Under the pieces are notes generated by a model. That model was not told the DNA's origin, did not search any database, and was given only the letters and a program-made list of their open reading frames with translations. Shown piece after piece: positions 9,323 to 17,704 of a stretch of DNA of 64,000 bases. Origin of the DNA: Bradyrhizobium neotropicale (GTDB taxonomy: Bacteria; Pseudomonadota; Alphaproteobacteria; Rhizobiales; Xanthobacteraceae); NCBI RefSeq assembly GCF_001641695.1, contig NZ_LSEF01000058.1, forward strand, positions 157,624-221,623. Reading direction: 5' to 3'. Position 1 is the first letter of the stretch. Each line of letters starts with the position of its first letter. Made by a program: the position numbers and the translations under genes.

Positions 9323-9547
9323 TTACTCGTCGTCGATGTCGGCGCGGCGGCGGAAGCGGTCGATGTGGTTCTTGGCGTCGGCGATCGCGGCGTCGGAATC
9401 GGGCCAGGCGAAGCCGACCTCCATCGCCGGAAAGAGTACGCCATCGATGGCGAGAGGGCTGAAGTCGGCGCGCCGGATCCGGGCGTGCCACAGTCCCTTG
9501 CCAGCCTCGAAGGATTCGATGTCAAAGCCGTCGTAAAGGGTCGTCAT
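9323..9547 (-). CDS. conserved small hypothetical protein
   Basis: This 74-residue protein starts at MTTLYDGFDIESFE (9547). It is acidic with several aromatic residues (GLWHARIRRADFSP, EVGFAWPDSDAA) and ends DAKNHIDRFRRRADIDDE. It resembles short proteins in which a single compact alpha/beta domain is followed by a helix. It may share a transcript with the zinc-ribbon gene 39 bases downstream. Function unknown. Confidence 0.65.
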   Translation of the reverse strand: MTTLYDGFDIESFEAGKGLWHARIRRADFSPLAIDGVLFPAMEVGFAWPDSDAAIADAKNHIDRFRRRADIDDE

Positions 9548-9658
9548 TGTGGTCCCCACGTCTTGTTGAAGGGTCAGAGGACCACATTTCCGGATGTGTG
9601 CATGTGAAACGGTTCACATGGCGCCGGCTTTTTCGCCCAGAGGACCGGATGTAGGCCT

Positions 9659-10576
9659 TCAGTTCCGCGCTGCGGTGCGGCCGATCCGCCTGGCCGGACG
9701 AGCCGTAGGCTCGGCCGCCGCGCGCATGATCCAGCGGCGGAACGCGGCGAAGTCGCGCTGCTCAGTCTGAAAGCTGCGATACACCAGGTACCAGCGCATG
9801 CCCTTGGGCACCGTGAGGTCGAACGGCGCCACCAGCCGGCCCGCGGCGAGATCGTCGTCGATATAGGGTCGGATGCCCATGGCGATGCCGAGCCCGTCGG
9901 CGGCAGCCTGCAGCGACTGGCCGTAGAATTCGAATTCGGGACCGCGCGCGTTGATGCGGGTAACGGCCGCAGCCTTCAGCCAGATCGGCCAGTCCTCCGG
10001 CGAATGCGCGACGCGGATCAGGCTCGGTCCCTTCAGGTCGGCCGGCCGTCTCAGGCTGGCGGCGAGGCGGGGCACGCAGACCGGCGTGAGGTCGCCGGCG
10101 AACAGCGGCTCGGCGACGAGGCCGGGCCAGTCGCCGGTGCCGAGCTTGATGCCGCAGCTCCAGTCTTCGCCGAACGGCACCGCCGCGCCGCCGGTGGTGA
10201 AGCGCACCTCGATGTCGGGCTCCTCGCTGCGAAACTCCGACAGCCGCGGGATCAGCCAGCGCATCGCAAAAGTATGCCCGACGCCGATGGTGAGCACGCG
10301 GACGCTGGAGGATGCCGTCACCTGCGCGGTGAGGCTTGCGAGCGCATCGAAGATCGGCGTCAGCCCGCTCTGATAGGCCCGCCCGGCCTGGGTCAGCACG
10401 AGGCGGTTGGCCTTGCGTTCGAACAGCGCGACGCCGAGGCGCTTTTCCAGAAGATGGACCATGCGGCTGACGGCCGCCGCCGACACGTTGAGCTCGATGC
10501 CTGCGGAGGCAAAGCTGCCGGTCCGCGCCGCCGCCTCGAATGCCTTGATGCCGTTGAGAAAGAGCAGCCGCCGCAA
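9659..10576 (-). CDS. LysR-family transcriptional regulator (GcvA-like)
   Basis: The TTG at 10576 is preceded by GAGGG and gives a 305-residue protein beginning (M)RRLLFLNGIKAFEAAAR, the usual start of GcvA-like regulators; an upstream ATG at 10648 would add 24 atypical residues. Residues about 5-60 are the winged HTH (GSFASAGIELNVSAAAVSRMVHLLEKRLGVALFER). The rest is the periplasmic-binding-protein-like effector domain. It is divergent from the TauE/SafE gene at 10893, which could be its target, although a palindromic repeat element sits between them. Confidence 0.9.
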   Translation of the reverse strand: MRRLLFLNGIKAFEAAARTGSFASAGIELNVSAAAVSRMVHLLEKRLGVALFERKANRLVLTQAGRAYQSGLTPIFDALASLTAQVTASSSVRVLTIGVGHTFAMRWLIPRLSEFRSEEPDIEVRFTTGGAAVPFGEDWSCGIKLGTGDWPGLVAEPLFAGDLTPVCVPRLAASLRRPADLKGPSLIRVAHSPEDWPIWLKAAAVTRINARGPEFEFYGQSLQAAADGLGIAMGIRPYIDDDLAAGRLVAPFDLTVPKGMRWYLVYRSFQTEQRDFAAFRRWIMRAAAEPTARPARRIGRTAARN

Positions 10577-10700
10577 ATGTCGTACCCTCAGGAAAGCTGA
10601 TGCCAGGCCAAGATAACTCAGTTTGCGCGAGCACGACAAGCGAGGCACAAGAATGAGTGTAATTCCAAGTTGATTTGCCGATCAGGGAAGCCGCCTCTTC

Positions 10701-10847
10701 GCCTCTCCCCGCCTGCGGGGAGAGGCCGGAATTGAGCGAAGCGCAAATTCCGGGCGAGGGGGAGCCTCCGCGAGTCCAACTGCTCGCGTCTTTGCGGACG
10801 CAGCCCCTCACCCCAACCCTCTCCCCGTAAGAACGGGGAGAGGGAGA
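10701..10847. repeat. paired inverted palindromic element (REP-like), internally deleted
   Basis: Left end: CTCTCCCCGCCTGCGGGGAGAG, then an imperfect second hairpin (GGAATTGAGCG...CGCAAATTCC) and CGGGCGAGGGGGAG with CCTCCGCGAG. Right end: GCCCCTCACCCC with palindrome CTCCCCGTAAGAACGGGGAG. About 45 bases separate the ends. It fills most of the 316-base gap between the divergent LysR and TauE/SafE genes. Confidence 0.8.
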
Positions 10848-10892
10848 ATGGGCAGCTTGCGTCCCTGACGTGCCACCACAGGAGACCTCTTC

Positions 10893-11672
10893 GTGACGCC
10901 CATCATGATCGCTGCCCTCGGATTGCTGATGGTCGCCACCGCCTTCCTGTCGGGGTTGTTCGGCATGGCGGGCGGGCTGATCCTGATCGGCGTGCTGCTG
11001 GCCCTGATGCCGCTGCCGACCGCGATGGTGCTGCATGCGATCACGCAGATGGCCTCGAACGGCTGGCGCGCCGTGCTGTGGCGCGCACATATCCGCTGGC
11101 GGCCGGTGTTCGTCTATCTGATCGGCTGCGCGCTGGCCCTGGCGCTGTGGTCGATCACGCGCTACGTGCCGGACAAGCCGGTCGCGCTGCTCTTGCTCGG
11201 CGTCACGCCGTTCATGGCGCGGATGATGCCCGCGGGCATCAAGCCGAATCCGGACAGCATCTGGCAGGGGACGTTCTACGGCTCGATCTGCATGGGCCTG
11301 ATGCTGATGACCGGCGTTTCGGGGCCGCTGATGGACACGTTCTTCCTCGGCGGCAAGTTCGGTCGGCGCGAGATCGTGGCGACGAAAGCGACCTGCCAGG
11401 TCGCGAGCCATTTCACCAAGCTGCTCTATTTCGGCGGCATCATCGATCAGGCCGCCACGCTCGATCCGGTGCTGGCCGGGGTTGCGATCGCAGCCTCCAT
11501 GCTCGGCACCAGCCTTGCGCGCCGGCTGCTCGAAGCGATGACCGATCAGCAATACCGGGTCTGGGCGACGCGGCTGATCACCACCATCGCCTGCTACTAC
11601 ATCGCCTATGGAAGCTGGCTCCTGCTCCGCACGCCGGTGCTGGCGGCCTTCGACAAGGGAGGTTTGCAATGA
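10893..11672 (+). CDS. TauE/SafE-family anion exporter
   Basis: This 259-residue protein uses a GTG start with AGGAGA eight bases upstream. About seven or eight hydrophobic helices are visible, starting MIAALGLLMVATAFLSGLFG, with the family's glycine-rich FGMAGGLILIG motif in the first repeat and TGVSGPLMDTFFLGG in the second. TauE/SafE proteins move sulfite, sulfoacetate or related anions across the inner membrane; the substrate here is not known. The following gene overlaps by ATGA. Confidence 0.88.
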   Translation: MTPIMIAALGLLMVATAFLSGLFGMAGGLILIGVLLALMPLPTAMVLHAITQMASNGWRAVLWRAHIRWRPVFVYLIGCALALALWSITRYVPDKPVALLLLGVTPFMARMMPAGIKPNPDSIWQGTFYGSICMGLMLMTGVSGPLMDTFFLGGKFGRREIVATKATCQVASHFTKLLYFGGIIDQAATLDPVLAGVAIAASMLGTSLARRLLEAMTDQQYRVWATRLITTIACYYIAYGSWLLLRTPVLAAFDKGGLQ

Positions 11673-11899
11673 GCGAGACGGCCGATCCCCTGGTGCTCGA
11701 TTTCGTCGAATGGATCGCGCGCGAGCCGCGCGCCTATGCCGAGGTGGTCTCGACCTGGAAGACGTCATGCCCACGCCTCACCATCTGGGAGGACGCCGCC
11801 GACCGCGGCTACGTCGCGCGCGAGACCTTGCCCGGCATGGGCTTGATCATTGCGGTGACCGAGGACGGCGAGAAGCTGCTGCGCGCCAACGGGCGGTGA
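11669..11899 (+). CDS. small conserved hypothetical protein coupled to the TauE/SafE gene
   Basis: This 76-residue protein starts in an ATGA overlap with the exporter stop, with AAGGGAGG upstream, implying translational coupling. It contains FVEWIAREPRAYAEVVSTWKTSCPRLTIWEDA and GLIIAVTEDGEKLLRANGR, a pattern resembling a small winged-helix fold in many Bradyrhizobium genomes. No cofactor motif. Function unknown, but obligate linkage suggests a role with the exporter. Confidence 0.75.
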   Translation: MSETADPLVLDFVEWIAREPRAYAEVVSTWKTSCPRLTIWEDAADRGYVARETLPGMGLIIAVTEDGEKLLRANGR

Positions 11900-12046
11900 T
11901 GTCTTCGCCTCTCCGCATTTGCATGTGAGGCAAGGCAATCACGCGGCCGTCATCAGCGGAACCATTGACTTGGGCAGGGCTTGGCGCGAACTTCATGCAA
12001 TCGCATCTTTCTGCGATCGCCTCCCTCCAGCCCGGGACATCCAGCC

Positions 12047-12754
12047 ATGATCGACCTGCATTACTGGACCACGCCGAACGGCCACAAGATCACGATGTTT
12101 CTCGAAGAGACCGGGCTGAGCTACAAGGTCATCCCGGTCAACATCGGCAAGGGCGAGCAGTTCAAGCCGGAGTTCTTGGCGGTCGCGCCCAACAATCGCA
12201 TTCCCGCCATCGTCGATCACGCGCCGAAGGGCGGCACGAAGCCGCTGTCGATCTTCGAGTCCGGCGCCATCCTGCTTTATCTCGCCGAGAAGACCGGCAG
12301 GTTTCTCCCGACCGACCTTTACGCGCGCTACGACGTGATCCAGTGGACCTTCTGGCAGATGGGCGGCCTCGGCCCGATGGCCGGCCAGAACCACCATTTC
12401 CGCAACTACGCGCAGGACAAGATCCCGTATGCGATCGACCGTTACGTCAACGAGACCAACCGTCTCTACGGCGTGCTCAACAAGCGCCTCGCCGATCGCG
12501 AATTCGTTGCCGGCGACTATTCCATCGCCGACATGGCGTCCTATCCCTGGGTGGTCGGCTATGCGAACCAGGGCCAGAACATCGACGACTTCCCGCATCT
12601 GAAGCGCTGGCTCGAAACCATCCGCGCGCGCCCCGCCACCGAGCGCGCCTACGCGCTCGCCGAGGAGGTCAATCCGAACTTCGGCAAGCCCGCCATCCGC
12701 ACCGAGGAGGAACGCAAGATCCTGTTCGGGCAGACCGCGTCGGTGGTGCGGTAG
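12047..12754 (+). CDS. glutathione S-transferase, YfcG/Ure2p-like
   Basis: This 235-residue protein starts at MIDLHYWTTPNGHK. The thioredoxin-like N-domain has TTPNGHKITMFLEETGLSY and the glutathione gamma-glutamyl contact FESGAILLYLAEKTG; APNNRIPAIVD carries the cis-proline. The C-terminal all-helical domain follows (WQMGGLGPMAGQNHHF). The Asn/Gly-rich first loop and the GPMAGQ segment are typical of YfcG/YghU disulfide-bond oxidoreductases, so it may reduce disulfides or hydroperoxides rather than conjugate xenobiotics. Confidence 0.92.
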   Translation: MIDLHYWTTPNGHKITMFLEETGLSYKVIPVNIGKGEQFKPEFLAVAPNNRIPAIVDHAPKGGTKPLSIFESGAILLYLAEKTGRFLPTDLYARYDVIQWTFWQMGGLGPMAGQNHHFRNYAQDKIPYAIDRYVNETNRLYGVLNKRLADREFVAGDYSIADMASYPWVVGYANQGQNIDDFPHLKRWLETIRARPATERAYALAEEVNPNFGKPAIRTEEERKILFGQTASVVR

Positions 12755-12776
12755 GACGACGACTGTCTCCTCACAT

Positions 12777-12864
12777 CGTCATTGCGAGCGCCAGCGAAGC
12801 AATCCAGAATGTTTCCGCGGCGATAGTCTGGATTGCTTCGTCGCCAGAGCTCCTCGCAATGACG
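12777..12864. repeat. palindromic intergenic repeat (TCATTGCGAGCGCC family)
   Basis: TCATTGCGAGCGCCAGCGA and AGCAATCCAGAATG face an inverted copy (TCTGGATTGCTTCG, CTCGCAATGACG), making a long imperfect hairpin between the two GST-type genes. It does not code for protein. Confidence 0.8.
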
Positions 12865-12883
12865 GAGCAAGTGGAGGCGCTCC

Positions 12884-13582
12884 ATGTCACTCAAGCTCTT
12901 CGAACTCGTCGGCACCGACGCCGGTCGCCCCTTCAGCCCGTTCTGCTGGCGCACGCGGATGGCGCTGGCGCACAAGGGGTTGTCGGCGGAATCGCTGCCG
13001 TGGCGTTTCACCGAGAAAAGCGCGATCGCACCGCATGGCTCGGAGAAGGTCCCGGTGCTGCTGCATCACGACAGGCCGGTGGTCGATTCCTGGACGATCG
13101 CGAATTATCTCGAAGACAATTTTCCAGACCGCCCGTCGCTGTTCGGCGGCGAGGGCGGCCGCGCCATGGCGCGCATGCTCAATGCCTGGGGTGACATCGC
13201 CATCGTCGGCGGCATCTTTCCGCTGATCATCGCCGACATCCCGAAGAACTTGGCCGAGGTCGACGCCGCCTATTTCCGCAAGTCGCGCGAGGCGCGCTTC
13301 GGCGGCAAGGCGCTCGAAGACATCATGGCGAGCCGCGACACCGGCGTGGTCGCGTTCCGCAAGTCGCTGGAGGTGATGCGCCAGACGTTCAAGACGCAAC
13401 CCTTTCTCGGCGGCAGTGCGCCGAACTATGCCGATTACATCGTCTTCGGCGGCTTCCAATGGGCGCGCGTCGTCAGCCCGTTCAAGCTGCTCGAAGCGGA
13501 TGATCCTGTCCATGCGTGGCGCGAGAAGCTGCTCGACGCGTTCGACGGCATGGCGCGCAAGTCGCCGGGACATGCGGTGTAG
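12884..13582 (+). CDS. glutathione S-transferase family protein, beta-etherase-like
   Basis: This 232-residue protein starts at MSLKLFELVGTDAGRPF. The N-terminal domain has FSPFCWRTRMALAHKGL, a Ser/Cys-type thiol-binding loop, followed by VPVLLHHDRPVVDSWTIANYLE, the usual glutathione Asp-Ser contact. The C-terminal domain is longer than in classic GSTs and contains YADYIVFGGFQWARVV. The FELVG..AGRPFSPFCWRTRMAL pattern resembles LigE-type beta-etherases of sphingomonads. Cytoplasmic; substrate unknown. Confidence 0.85.
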   Translation: MSLKLFELVGTDAGRPFSPFCWRTRMALAHKGLSAESLPWRFTEKSAIAPHGSEKVPVLLHHDRPVVDSWTIANYLEDNFPDRPSLFGGEGGRAMARMLNAWGDIAIVGGIFPLIIADIPKNLAEVDAAYFRKSREARFGGKALEDIMASRDTGVVAFRKSLEVMRQTFKTQPFLGGSAPNYADYIVFGGFQWARVVSPFKLLEADDPVHAWREKLLDAFDGMARKSPGHAV

Positions 13583-13657
13583 TTGTCACCCACGCTCTCC
13601 CCCAATGTCGTCCCGGCGCAGGCCGCAATAATATCGTTGAGAGAGCGTACACTCCCT

Positions 13658-13697
13658 CCTCAACGTCGTCCTGGCTTTTGCCAGGACGACGTTGAGG
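13658..13697. repeat. perfect inverted repeat, 17-bp arms, between convergent genes
   Basis: CCTCAACGTCGTCCTGG and CCAGGACGACGTTGAGG are perfect complements separated by CTTTTG. It lies just past the stop of the CWC gene (minus strand) and downstream of the GST gene (plus strand), so it could terminate transcription on both strands, though the T-run is missing. Confidence 0.75.
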
Positions 13698-13698
13698 A

Positions 13699-13887
13699 CT
13701 ATTTCGCCGCCGCCTTCCGCAAACACTCCCGGCACAAGCAATCATCGCCCTCGACCGGCATCGGCAGCCGCGCGACCTCCTCCGCGCACCAGCAGGTGCC
13801 CGAGAGGTCGCAGCCGAACTCGGTGCCGCAGCGGGAACAGGCGAGGCGTCGCGGCGGCTGCAACGGAAAGTCTTTCGGATTTGTCAT
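13699..13887 (-). CDS. cysteine-rich CWC family protein
   Basis: This 62-residue protein has eight cysteines in the CWC pattern: CSRCG near residue 17, GTCWCAEE (the Cys-Trp-Cys that names the family), and DDCLCRECL near the C-terminus. It probably folds round zinc. The family is small and of unknown function in proteobacteria. It converges with the GST-type gene upstream. Confidence 0.85.
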   Translation of the reverse strand: MTNPKDFPLQPPRRLACSRCGTEFGCDLSGTCWCAEEVARLPMPVEGDDCLCRECLRKAAAK

Positions 13888-14001
13888 GATTTACGCCGAA
13901 GCTTCGCCGTCATTTTCATGTCGGGTTCATCTCCCGCCGCGATATATTAAACCTCGCGCATACGCCCGGGAAGCGTCTGGCAAGGGGCAGAGGACACATC
14001 G

Positions 14002-15567
14002 ATGGCCCGCGATTCGCAAGCCGCCCTCGTTGCGCTCAACCGGTTCGGTTTCGGGGCGCGCGGCGGGGCCTCCGGCGATCTCATCAACGCGGCTTCCGAT
14101 CCGCGCGGATTCGTGAAGGCGGAACTCGGCCGTCCCAACGGCGTGCTGCTGGAGGCGCCGGGCCTGCAATCGACGCCGCAACTCGGTCAGGCCGTGTTCG
14201 CCTATCAGGACCAGGTGAAGCAGGCGCGCGAGGCCGCGAAGGCCGCCGCGCCCGCCGAAGCGCTGCCCGCCCAGGCGCCCGCCGATCCGAAGCCCGACAC
14301 CAAATTGCGTCGCAATCTCTCGCTGAACAGTGCGGCGACCGAGATCGCCGGCCAGATGGCCGAGGCGAAGCCGGCGGACAATGCGGCGAAGCCCGACACG
14401 ATGCAGCCGAACCCGGCCGCGCCACCCGCCGCAAAGCCCGCGCCGCAGCCGCTCAACGTCATCCAGAAGACTTTCCGTGCCGAAGCGCTGGCGCGGTTGC
14501 AGCGCGCGACGCTGGTCGAGTGCGGCTTCACCGAGCGGCTGGTCGTGTTCTGGTCCAACCATCTCTGCATCTCCGCCAGCAAGGGCGAGTTGGCGCGGAT
14601 GTGGGCCGGCGCGTTCGAGCGCGAGGCGATCCGCCCGCACGTGCTCGGGCGTTTCGCCGACATGCTGAAGGCGGTCGAGCAGCACCCGGCGATGCTGTTC
14701 TTTCTCGACAACCAGCAATCGCTCGGACCGGATTCGCGTGCCGGCCAGAACCGCAAGCGCGGGCTGAACGAGAATCTCGCGCGCGAGATCATGGAGCTGC
14801 ATACGCTCGGCGTCGGCGGAGGCTATACGCAGGAGGACGTCACCTCGCTCGCGCGCATCATCACCGGCTGGACTTTTGCCGGCCGGCAGGGACAGCTGGG
14901 AACACCAGGCTCGTTCGTGTTCAACACCAATGCGCACCAGCCCGGGCCGCAGCTGCTGCTCGGCAAGACCTATGAGGCGACCGGCCTTGCGCAGGGCGAG
15001 GCGGCGCTCGCCGACATCGCGCGCCATCCCTCGACCGCGAACTTCATCGCCACCAAATTCGCCCGACACTTCGTCGCCGACGATCCGCCGCCCGCGCTGG
15101 TGGCGCGATTACGCGACGTCTTCGTCAGGACCGACGGCGATCTCAAGGCGCTTGCGACCGCGCTGGTCGATTCCGACGAAGCCTGGAAGGCGCCGCTGAC
15201 GAAGATGCGCAGTCCATACGATTTCCTGATTGCGAGCGGCCGGCTGCTCGCGCGCGTGCCGGAGGACCCCGGTCTATATCTCAACAGCCTCAACCTGCTC
15301 GGCCAGCCGCTGTGGTCGCCTGCGGGGCCAAATGGCTTCCCGGACACCAGCGCCGCCTGGGCGGCGCCCGAAGGCATGAAGCTGCGGCTCGACATCGCCG
15401 CGCAGATGGGCGCGCGGCTCGGCAACAACATCGACCCGCTTGACCTCCTGGAGTTCGCCGCCGCGGACGCGGCCTCCATCGAAACGCGGCGAACCATCGA
15501 GCGGGCGGAGTCGCGCCAACAGGCGCTCGCACTGCTGTTGATGTCGCCGGAAATGCAGAGGAGATGA
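14002..15567 (+). CDS. DUF1800 family protein
   Basis: This 521-residue protein starts ARDSQAALVALNRFGFGARGG, the usual DUF1800 opening. Other family segments include ERLVVFWSNHLC, NRKRGLNENLAREIMELHTLGVGGGYTQEDV, and ARIITGWTF. Residues about 75-155 are an Ala/Pro-rich insert with low complexity. It sits one base before the DUF1501 gene, the standard pairing for these families. No signal peptide is visible, whereas DUF1501 has a Tat signal. Function not established. Confidence 0.92.
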   Translation: MARDSQAALVALNRFGFGARGGASGDLINAASDPRGFVKAELGRPNGVLLEAPGLQSTPQLGQAVFAYQDQVKQAREAAKAAAPAEALPAQAPADPKPDTKLRRNLSLNSAATEIAGQMAEAKPADNAAKPDTMQPNPAAPPAAKPAPQPLNVIQKTFRAEALARLQRATLVECGFTERLVVFWSNHLCISASKGELARMWAGAFEREAIRPHVLGRFADMLKAVEQHPAMLFFLDNQQSLGPDSRAGQNRKRGLNENLAREIMELHTLGVGGGYTQEDVTSLARIITGWTFAGRQGQLGTPGSFVFNTNAHQPGPQLLLGKTYEATGLAQGEAALADIARHPSTANFIATKFARHFVADDPPPALVARLRDVFVRTDGDLKALATALVDSDEAWKAPLTKMRSPYDFLIASGRLLARVPEDPGLYLNSLNLLGQPLWSPAGPNGFPDTSAAWAAPEGMKLRLDIAAQMGARLGNNIDPLDLLEFAAADAASIETRRTIERAESRQQALALLLMSPEMQRR

Positions 15568-15571
15568 TGTG

Positions 15572-16786
15572 ATGGATTGCACCGAGAACCGGCTCCTCAC
15601 CTCGCGTCGCGGCCTCCTCCTCGGCGGCGCCTCCTTCGCGGCCTGGGCTTACTTGCCGAAATTCGCGCGCGCGGCGGACGGGCGCGATCCCCGCCTGGTC
15701 GTCGTAATCCTGCGCGGCGCGCTCGACGGGCTCTCGACCGTCGCGCCGGTCGGTGATCCCGATTACGCCGGCCTGCACGGATCGATCGCGCTCGCGGCGG
15801 ATGGTGCGCATCCCGCGATCATGCTCGATACCTTCTTCGCCCTGCATCCGGCGATGCCGGAATTCGCCCGCATGTATCGCGACAAGCACGCCGCGGTGAT
15901 CCATGCTGTCGCAACACCCTATCGCGACCGCTCGCATTTCGACGGCCAGGACGTGCTCGAAAGCGGCTATGCCGGCCCGGGCCGCGTGCAGTCCGGCTGG
16001 CTCAACCGCGCGCTGGAAGCGCTGCCACGCGGTGAGCGAGTGTCCAGCGCGCTCGCGGTCGGCCCCACCACGCCGCTGGTGCTGCGCGGCGCGGCGCCGA
16101 CCGTCGGCTGGGCGCCGGTCGCGCTGCCGCAGGCCGACGACGACACCGCGATGCGGCTCGTCGATCTCTATCGCCATCGCGATCCCGTACTGGCATCGGC
16201 GCTGTCGCAAGGCCTACAGCTCGAAAAGGCCGCGAGCGGCGATGACATGAAGCCGAAGCCCGGCAATGCGGCCATGCAGATGCGGCAGGTGGCGCGCGGC
16301 GCCGCCAAGCTGATGGCCGCCGACGACGGTCCGCGGATCGCGGCACTCGCCTTCGACGGCTGGGACACGCACGCGAACGAAGGCGGTCCGGTCGGTCGTC
16401 TCGCATTCCTGCTCGGCGGCCTCGATGGTGCGCTTGCCGAATTCGAGAGCGGCCTCGGCGAGCGCTGGCGCGACACCGTCGTCCTCGTCGCAACCGAGTT
16501 CGGCCGCACCGCGCGCATCAACGGCACGGACGGCACCGACCACGGCACCGGCACCATCGCGCTGCTCGCCGGCGGCGCCGTGAAAGGCGGCCGCGTGATC
16601 TCCGACTGGCCCGGCCTCAAGCTTGCCAACCTCTACGAAGGCCGCGACCTCAAGCCCACCACCGATTTGCGTTCGGTGATCAAGGGCGCGCTGCAAGGCC
16701 AGTTCGGCCTGTCCGATCGCGTGCTGGCCGAGACGGTGTTTCCGGATAGCGCCGCAGCGCGGCCGATGAAGGGGTTGGTTGTTTGA
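15572..16786 (+). CDS. DUF1501 family protein with Tat signal
   Basis: This 404-residue protein starts at ATG 15572 (a GTG one codon earlier is also possible), with AGGAG just upstream. The N-terminus carries twin arginines, TSRRGLLLGGASFAAW, and an Ala cleavage region. It contains RGALDGLSTVAPVGDPDY, ALHPAMPEFARMY, AFDGWDTHANEGG and TEFGRTARINGTDGTDHGTG, the conserved sulfatase-like metal-binding segments of the family. Likely periplasmic. Paired with DUF1800. Confidence 0.92.
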   Translation: MDCTENRLLTSRRGLLLGGASFAAWAYLPKFARAADGRDPRLVVVILRGALDGLSTVAPVGDPDYAGLHGSIALAADGAHPAIMLDTFFALHPAMPEFARMYRDKHAAVIHAVATPYRDRSHFDGQDVLESGYAGPGRVQSGWLNRALEALPRGERVSSALAVGPTTPLVLRGAAPTVGWAPVALPQADDDTAMRLVDLYRHRDPVLASALSQGLQLEKAASGDDMKPKPGNAAMQMRQVARGAAKLMAADDGPRIAALAFDGWDTHANEGGPVGRLAFLLGGLDGALAEFESGLGERWRDTVVLVATEFGRTARINGTDGTDHGTGTIALLAGGAVKGGRVISDWPGLKLANLYEGRDLKPTTDLRSVIKGALQGQFGLSDRVLAETVFPDSAAARPMKGLVV

Positions 16787-16792
16787 TTTAAA

Positions 16793-17245
16793 CCTCTCCC
16801 CGCTCTTCAGCGGGGAGAGGTCGGATCGCGCAGCGATCCGGGTGAGGGGCAAGGCAATGCCCGGCCAAGATGAGAAGTCCATCCGACTCGCACGACGACT
16901 GCGCATCGATCAAACCGATGCGGAGACAGTCCTCTGGAATCGTATCCGCAACCGGCGAATCGACGGGAACAAGTTCGTAGGGCAAGAGCCGATCATCGGC
17001 TACATATGCGATTTCGTCTGCCGGGAGAACGCCTCGTCATCGAAGTCGATGGCGGCTAGCACAATGAATCGACCGCGGATGCGATCCGAGATGAACGTCT
17101 GAGAGAAAAGGGGTACAAGGTACTCCGCTTCTGGAACAATGACGTGCTTCGAAATATCGCGGGCGTTCTCGCCACAATCCAGACGGGGCTCGCGGAGACG
17201 GCCCCTCACCCCACCCTCTCCCCGTAAGGACGGGGAGAGGGAGTG
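16793..17245. mobile_element. full-length inverted palindromic element enclosing a DUF559 pseudogene
   Basis: Left end 16793-16850: palindrome CTCCCCGCTCTTCAGCGGGGAG, then a GGATCGCGCAGCGATCC hairpin and GGGTGAGGGGC. Right end 17190-17245: CTCGCGGAGAC, GCCCCTCACCCC, then palindrome CTCCCCGTAAGGACGGGGAG. Between the inverted ends is a broken DUF559 nuclease gene reading left to right. Four other loci in the window keep the same two ends with the gene lost. Confidence 0.7.
16857..17227 (+). pseudogene. DUF559 (Vsr-like, PD-(D/E)XK) endonuclease, degraded
   Basis: Starting MPGQDEKSIRLARRLRIDQT, the frame reads through the family core (DAETVLWNRIRNRRIDGNKF, GYICDFVCRE). One base is missing near 17029, shifting the continuation to RLVIEVDGG, where the next codon is TAG at 17057-17059 instead of the usual Gln before His. 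The same frame then gives HNESTADAIRDERLREKGYK and VLRFWNNDVLRN, ending in the right-hand palindrome (PHPTLSP). A frameshift plus a nonsense codon make it nonfunctional. Confidence 0.88.
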
Positions 17246-17296
17246 AGAGAGCGGCGGTCTCCTCACGATCGTGTACCTCCACAGGAGTTATCAGGA

Positions 17297-17620
17297 ATGT
17301 ACATCGCCATGAATCGCTTCCGCGTCGCTAAGGGATCGGAGGCCGCTTTCGAGCAGGTCTGGCTCACGCGCGACACGCACCTGGACAAGGTGCCGGGCTT
17401 CATCGAGTTTCATCTGCTGAGGGGACCCGAGCTCGAGGACCATACGCTCTATGCCTCCCACACCGTGTGGGCGAACCACGCGGCGTTCGAGGCCTGGACC
17501 AAGTCGGAGGCGTTTCGCGCGGCGCATCACAAGGCCGGCGACAACAAGCCGCTCTATCTCGGCCATCCGCAGTTCGAAGGTTTTGAGGTGATGCAGACGG
17601 TCGGACGCGGCGCGAAATAG
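17297..17620 (+). CDS. antibiotic biosynthesis monooxygenase (ABM) domain protein
   Basis: This 107-residue protein starts at MYIAMNRFRVAKGSEAAFE (17297), with AGGAG about nine bases upstream. It has the ABM ferredoxin-like pattern: an N-terminal strand, PGFIEFHLLRG, SHTVWANHAAFEAWTKSEAF and HHKAG. The opening and the W..H/F..W pattern resemble heme-degrading HmoB/IsdG-type enzymes. Role inferred from fold; heme or an aromatic are both possible substrates. Confidence 0.85.
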   Translation: MYIAMNRFRVAKGSEAAFEQVWLTRDTHLDKVPGFIEFHLLRGPELEDHTLYASHTVWANHAAFEAWTKSEAFRAAHHKAGDNKPLYLGHPQFEGFEVMQTVGRGAK

Positions 17621-17637
17621 CGCCTCGCTGTTTGTTG

Positions 17638-17704
17638 TTTGAGCATGATCTCCGCGCAAACGCGTTCCGCGTTTGTCGCGAGGGAAAACCGCTGCATGCT
17701 CAAA
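17638..17704. repeat. TTTGAGCATG palindromic repeat overlapping a stop codon
   Basis: TTTGAGCATG at 17638-17647 faces CATGCTCAAA at 17695-17704, with an inner hairpin CAAACGCG-TTC-CGCGTTTG. The family is common in rhizobial genomes. It sits between convergent genes, and its right arm supplies the stop codon of the aldo/keto reductase. A related palindrome is at 26958-26985. Confidence 0.8.

Noticed and set aside
9762..11774. Minus-strand open frame (670 codons) covering parts of the LysR and TauE/SafE genes
   Set aside because: It runs through two unrelated real genes and an intergenic repeat and is Arg-rich with no motifs.
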